Shown: positions 5,982-8,930 of the stretch, piece by piece | Layout of the letters: each line of letters starts with the position of its first letter | Numbering within the stretch: the stretch's first letter is position 1 | Assembly: GCA_946479725.1 (NCBI GenBank) | Contig: CAMLHB010000086.1 | Coordinates: forward strand, 1-8,930 | Source of the DNA: an uncultured Actinomycetes bacterium | GTDB taxonomy: Bacteria > Actinomycetota > Thermoleophilia > Solirubrobacterales > 70-9 | DNA: 8,930 nucleotides | Reading direction: 5' to 3' | The notes under the pieces: model-generated | The model's database searches: none | Seen by the model: only the letters and a program-made list of their open reading frames with translations | What the model was told of the DNA's origin: nothing | Program-made: the position numbers and the translations under genes

Positions 5982-7027
5982 GCGCGCCGCTGCTCTCGGT
6001 CCAGGGCCTCCGCGTCGGCTTCGCCACCGAAGAGGGCGTGGTGCAGGCGGTCGACGGCGTCAGCTTTGACCTGCGCCCCGGCGAGGTGGTGGCGATCGTC
6101 GGTGAGTCCGGATCCGGCAAGAGCGTCACCGCGCAGACGATCATCGGCCTCACCCGCGCCAACAACGCCCGCATCGAGGGCTCGGTCAAGCTCGGCGGCG
6201 AGGAGTTGACCAGCGCCGGCGACGCCGAGATGCGGCAACTGCGCGGCGAGCGCGTGGCGATGATCTTCCAGGACCCGATGACCTCCTTCAACCCGGTCTA
6301 CCGGCTCGGCGACCAGATCGTCGAAGCGATCCGCGCCCACCGGCCCGACACCTCGAAGAAGCAGGGGCGGGAACGTGTGGTGGAGCTGTTCGAAGCCGTC
6401 GGCATCCCCAACGCCGGGCAGCGGGTCGACGACTACCCGCACGAGTTCTCCGGCGGGATGCGGCAGCGGGCGATGATCGCGATGGCCCTGGCGCTCGAGC
6501 CGGAGGTGTTGATCGCCGACGAGCCGACGACGGCGCTCGACGTGACGATCCAGGCGCAGATCCTCGGCCTGATCGAGCAGCTGAACCGGGAACACAACCT
6601 GGCGACGATCCTGATCACCCACGACCTCGGCGTCGTCGCCGAAGTCGCCGACCGGGTGCTGGTGATGTACGCCGGCAAAGTCGTCGAGGAGGGGACGCTG
6701 GACCAGATCTTCTACGACCCCCAGCATCCCTACACGTGGGGCCTGCTCGGCTCGCTGACCAGGCTCGACCGCCCGCGCCCCCACCGGCTGCCGCAGATCG
6801 CCGGCTCGCCCCCCTCCCTGCTCGACCTGCCCGAGGGCTGCCCGTTCCGACCACGCTGCCCGCACGAGTTCTCAAAGTGCACGCAGTACCCGGACCTGGA
6901 GGCGCGACTGGCGGACTCGCCCGACCACCGTGACCGCTGCTGGCTGACCCCGGAGGAGAAGCGGGAGAAGCGGATGGTCGAAGGGCAGATCGGGCTGGAA
7001 GCGCCGCGCGAGGTCGGGCGGACGTGA
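5978..7027 (+). CDS. ABC transporter ATPase, DppD/OppD type
   Basis: This 349-residue cytoplasmic ATPase is one of two that power the importer. All nucleotide-binding motifs are present: Walker A GESGSGKS at 42-49, Q-loop Gln98 in MIFQDP, signature FSGGMRQR at 157-164, Walker B with DEP at 181-183, and switch His215 in ITHD. The C-terminal oligopeptide-transporter domain carries four cysteines, at 288, 294, 301 and 321, spaced CX5C-X6-C-X19-C. This matches the cysteine pattern in DppD proteins reported to hold an iron-sulfur cluster. The start is GTG 5978, overlapping the permease stop by four bases (GTGA), with GGGAGAG at 5963-5969 as ribosome binding site. Confidence 0.95.
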   Translation: MSAPLLSVQGLRVGFATEEGVVQAVDGVSFDLRPGEVVAIVGESGSGKSVTAQTIIGLTRANNARIEGSVKLGGEELTSAGDAEMRQLRGERVAMIFQDPMTSFNPVYRLGDQIVEAIRAHRPDTSKKQGRERVVELFEAVGIPNAGQRVDDYPHEFSGGMRQRAMIAMALALEPEVLIADEPTTALDVTIQAQILGLIEQLNREHNLATILITHDLGVVAEVADRVLVMYAGKVVEEGTLDQIFYDPQHPYTWGLLGSLTRLDRPRPHRLPQIAGSPPSLLDLPEGCPFRPRCPHEFSKCTQYPDLEARLADSPDHRDRCWLTPEEKREKRMVEGQIGLEAPREVGRT

Positions 7028-7878
7028 ACGACGCCGGCAGCCAGGGCGGCGCGCCCCTGCTCGAGGTCACCGACCTCGTCAAGCATTTCCCGATCAAGCG
7101 CGGGATCCTGATCGACCGCGAGGTCGACCAGGTCAAGGCCGTCGACGGGATCAGCTTCAAGGTCGAGAGCGGGGAAACGCTGGGCCTCGTCGGCGAGTCC
7201 GGCAGCGGCAAGTCGACCGCCTGCCGCACCGTCCTACAGCTGATCAAGCCGACTTCCGGCTCGGTCAAGTTCGAGGGTCGGGAGATCGCCGGGCTGGGGC
7301 GGCGGCAGATGCGGCCGCTGCGGCGCGAGATGCAGATGATCTTCCAGGACCCCTACGCCTCGCTCAACCCGCGCAAACGGATCGGCCAGATCGTCGGCGA
7401 CCCGCTGAAGCGCCAGGGCGTCGCCTCGGGTTCGGAGCTGCGGCGGCAGGTGCGGGAGCTGCTGGAGCGGGTCGGCCTCTCCAGCGAGCATTTCAATCGG
7501 TACCCGCACGAGTTCTCCGGCGGCCAGCGGCAGCGGATCGGGATCGCCCGGGCGCTCTCGCTGAAACCGAAGCTGGTGATCTGCGACGAGCCGGTCTCCG
7601 CCCTCGACGTCTCGATCCAGGCGCAGATCGTCAACCTGCTCGACGACCTTCAGGACGAGTTCGGCCTCGCCTACCTCTTCGTCGCCCACGACATCGGCAT
7701 CGTCCGCCACATCTCCGACCGAATCGCGGTGATGAACGAAGGCGAGATCGTCGAGCAGGGCACCGCGGACCAGGTCTGCGAGACGCCGAAGGACGACTAC
7801 ACGAAGAAGCTGCTGGCGGCGGTGCCGATTCCGGACCCGCGCGAGAGCCGCGACCGCCGTGCCGGTAGCGTCAGCTAG
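7024..7878 (+). CDS. ABC transporter ATPase, DppF/OppF type, with short C-terminus
   Basis: This is the second ATPase of the importer, 284 residues. Walker A GESGSGKST is at 57-65, the Q-loop residue is Gln108 in IFQDPYASLNPR, the signature FSGGQRQR is at 164-171, Walker B has D188-E189-P, and the switch residue is His222 in VAHD. After VPIPDPRESRDRR the protein stops, about 40-50 residues short of typical DppF proteins. It therefore lacks the usual C-terminal oligopeptide-transporter extension with its cysteines, which its partner ATPase keeps. The catalytic core is complete, so it should still bind and hydrolyse ATP. The start is GTG 7024, overlapping the previous stop by four bases (GTGA). 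The stop TAG directly abuts the start of the ligase gene. Confidence 0.94.
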   Translation: MNDAGSQGGAPLLEVTDLVKHFPIKRGILIDREVDQVKAVDGISFKVESGETLGLVGESGSGKSTACRTVLQLIKPTSGSVKFEGREIAGLGRRQMRPLRREMQMIFQDPYASLNPRKRIGQIVGDPLKRQGVASGSELRRQVRELLERVGLSSEHFNRYPHEFSGGQRQRIGIARALSLKPKLVICDEPVSALDVSIQAQIVNLLDDLQDEFGLAYLFVAHDIGIVRHISDRIAVMNEGEIVEQGTADQVCETPKDDYTKKLLAAVPIPDPRESRDRRAGSVS

Positions 7879-8832
7879 GTGTCGCTTCCCCTTTCTCCGC
7901 CGATCAAGCCGCAGCTTGCGCTCACCCGCAAACAGCTGCCCGAAGGCGAGGAGTGGGCGTACGAGCCGAAGCTGGACGGGTTCCGGGCGATCGTCTTCGT
8001 CGACGGCGACGAGGCCTACATCCAGTCGCGCGGCGGCAAACCGTTCAACCGCTACTTCCCCGAGCTGAAGTTCGCGCCGGGGCGGTGGGTGCTGGACGGC
8101 GAGCTGGTGATCCGCGACGCCGACGGCAACCTCGCCTTCGACTCGATGCAGGAACGGATCCACCCGGCGCAGTCGCGGATCGAGATGCTCTCGCGGGAGA
8201 TCCCTGCCTCCTACGTCGTCTTCGACCTGCTCGCCGAGGGCGACGAGGTGCTCTGCGAGCGGCCGCTGCGCGAGCGGCGGGCGCGGCTCGAGGCGATCGC
8301 CGAGAAGGCTGATCTGGAGCTAACTCCGTTAACCCCCGACTCCGAACAGGCGGAATGCTGGTTAGAGACCATTGAGGGGGTAATGGCCAAGGACCTGAGC
8401 GCCCCCTACGAACAGGGCAAGCGCAAGGGGATGGCCAAGGTCAAGCGCGAGCGGACGATCGACTGCGTGGTGATGGGCTGGCGGCCCGGCAAAGAAGAGG
8501 GGACGGTCGGCTCGCTGATCCTCGGCCTCTACGACGACGGCGAGCTGCGCACCGTCGGCCACATCTCCGGCTTCTCGAAGGCGGCGAAACAGAGCATGCG
8601 GACGATGCTGGCGCCGCTCGAGACCGGCAAGAGCGGCAGCGCCGAGCCGAGCAGGTGGACGGGAGGGCGCGAGCTGGAGTGGGTCGAGCTGCGGCCGGAG
8701 TTGGTGATCGAGGTCGGTTACGACCACGCGGCTTCGGGGCGGATCCGGCATGGGGCTCGGTTCCGCGCGTTTCGGGACGACAAAGAGCCGCGGGACTGCA
8801 AGTTCGATCAGTTGGATGAAGGGACGACCTAG
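7879..8832 (+). CDS. ligC: ATP-dependent DNA ligase, LigC type
   Basis: This 317-residue enzyme should seal nicks in DNA using ATP. The adenylation motif YEPKLDGFR is at 28-36 with nucleophile Lys31. Motif III (YVVFDLLAEGD) is near 112-122, motif IV (EGVMAK) at 166-171 and motif V (AKVKRERTIDCVVMG, with Lys187 and Lys189) near 186-200. An OB-fold domain follows, ending EPRDCKFDQL. The N-terminus (SLPLSPPIKPQLAL) and several inner phrases (RYFPEL, QERIHPAQSR, ERTIDCVV) parallel mycobacterial LigC as I remember it, which favours LigC over LigB or LigD. Relative to that protein about five residues are missing just before motif IV, in a codon-atypical patch. LigC proteins act in back-up repair with a separate primase-polymerase; no such partner gene is in view. 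The GTG start abuts the ATPase stop codon, so the ligase probably shares the transporter transcript. Confidence 0.92.
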   Translation: MSLPLSPPIKPQLALTRKQLPEGEEWAYEPKLDGFRAIVFVDGDEAYIQSRGGKPFNRYFPELKFAPGRWVLDGELVIRDADGNLAFDSMQERIHPAQSRIEMLSREIPASYVVFDLLAEGDEVLCERPLRERRARLEAIAEKADLELTPLTPDSEQAECWLETIEGVMAKDLSAPYEQGKRKGMAKVKRERTIDCVVMGWRPGKEEGTVGSLILGLYDDGELRTVGHISGFSKAAKQSMRTMLAPLETGKSGSAEPSRWTGGRELEWVELRPELVIEVGYDHAASGRIRHGARFRAFRDDKEPRDCKFDQLDEGTT

Positions 8833-8930
8833 AACAGGGCCTGCTGGCGGACGGGTCCTGTCACGGTCCGAGGAGCGTCGGGCTGGGACGGGTTTCGGCG
8901 GCTCGAGCGGCCCCAGCCTTTGATTGCTCT
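8829..8930 (-). CDS. Possible C-terminal end of a convergent gene (partial)
   Basis: On the minus strand a frame is open from the right edge of the window to TAG at 8831-8829, which would give 33 residues ending GPVRQQALF. The residues are rich in arginine, proline and glutamine and match nothing I recognise. The fragment is too short for coding statistics, and an open frame of this length is common in GC-rich DNA. It would overlap the end of the ligase gene by four bases. Confidence 0.15.
   Translation of the reverse strand, partial: RAIKGWGRSSRRNPSQPDAPRTVTGPVRQQALF
8880..8924 (+). terminator. Candidate terminator after the ligase gene
   Basis: GGCTGGG (8881-8887) is complementary to CCCAGCC (8912-8918), followed by TTTGATT. 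The 24-base interior is GC-rich and contains the palindrome GCTCGAGC, so further folding is possible. Position and orientation fit the end of the transporter-ligase transcript. The U tract is short and interrupted, and the loop is long, so this is a weak call. Confidence 0.35.

Noticed and set aside
1..8930. CRISPR array, insertion sequence, tRNA or rRNA
   Set aside because: No spaced repeat series, transposase-like protein, terminal inverted repeats or tRNA-like fold was seen by eye.

Overview
The window is high-GC DNA with GTG/TTG starts, tightly overlapping genes and a LigC-type ATP-dependent ligase. This points to an actinobacterium, and the style of the genes resembles the deep-branching soil group Thermoleophilia/Solirubrobacterales. 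That placement is an inference from reading alone; no search was run.

Layout: (a) Bases 1-526, minus strand, hold the N-terminal membrane part of a protein that runs off the left edge. (b) Bases 527-1008 are a long divergent intergenic region. It contains a strong leftward intrinsic terminator, a second hairpin, a possible 19-residue leftward ORF and a pair of 13-bp direct repeats exactly 20 bp apart. (c) Bases 1009-2315 encode an MFS-type transporter whose frame is broken once, near 1460. (d) Bases 2312-7878 are a complete peptide/nickel-class (Dpp/Opp) ABC importer: lipoprotein binding protein, two permeases in C-then-B order, and two ATPases. (e) Bases 7879-8832 encode a LigC-type DNA ligase that follows the second ATPase with no gap. 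(f) Bases 8833-8930 hold a possible terminator and, on the other strand, a weak candidate for the tail of a convergent gene.

Every junction from the MFS gene to the ligase is overlapping or abutting (TTGA, TAGTG, GTGA, GTGA, GTGA, TAG|GTG), so these genes probably form one translationally coupled operon. The binding protein would capture a peptide-like solute outside the membrane, the two permeases form the channel, and the two ATPases drive uptake. The MFS protein and the ligase are functionally unrelated riders. No mobile element, CRISPR array, tRNA or rRNA was seen.

The least expected signals are non-coding. One is a near-perfect 14-bp hairpin with a 3-nt loop just after the binding-protein stop codon and inside the start of the first permease. 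The other is the terminator-ended leftward unit in the 527-1008 gap, which looks like an unannotated small RNA or peptide gene.
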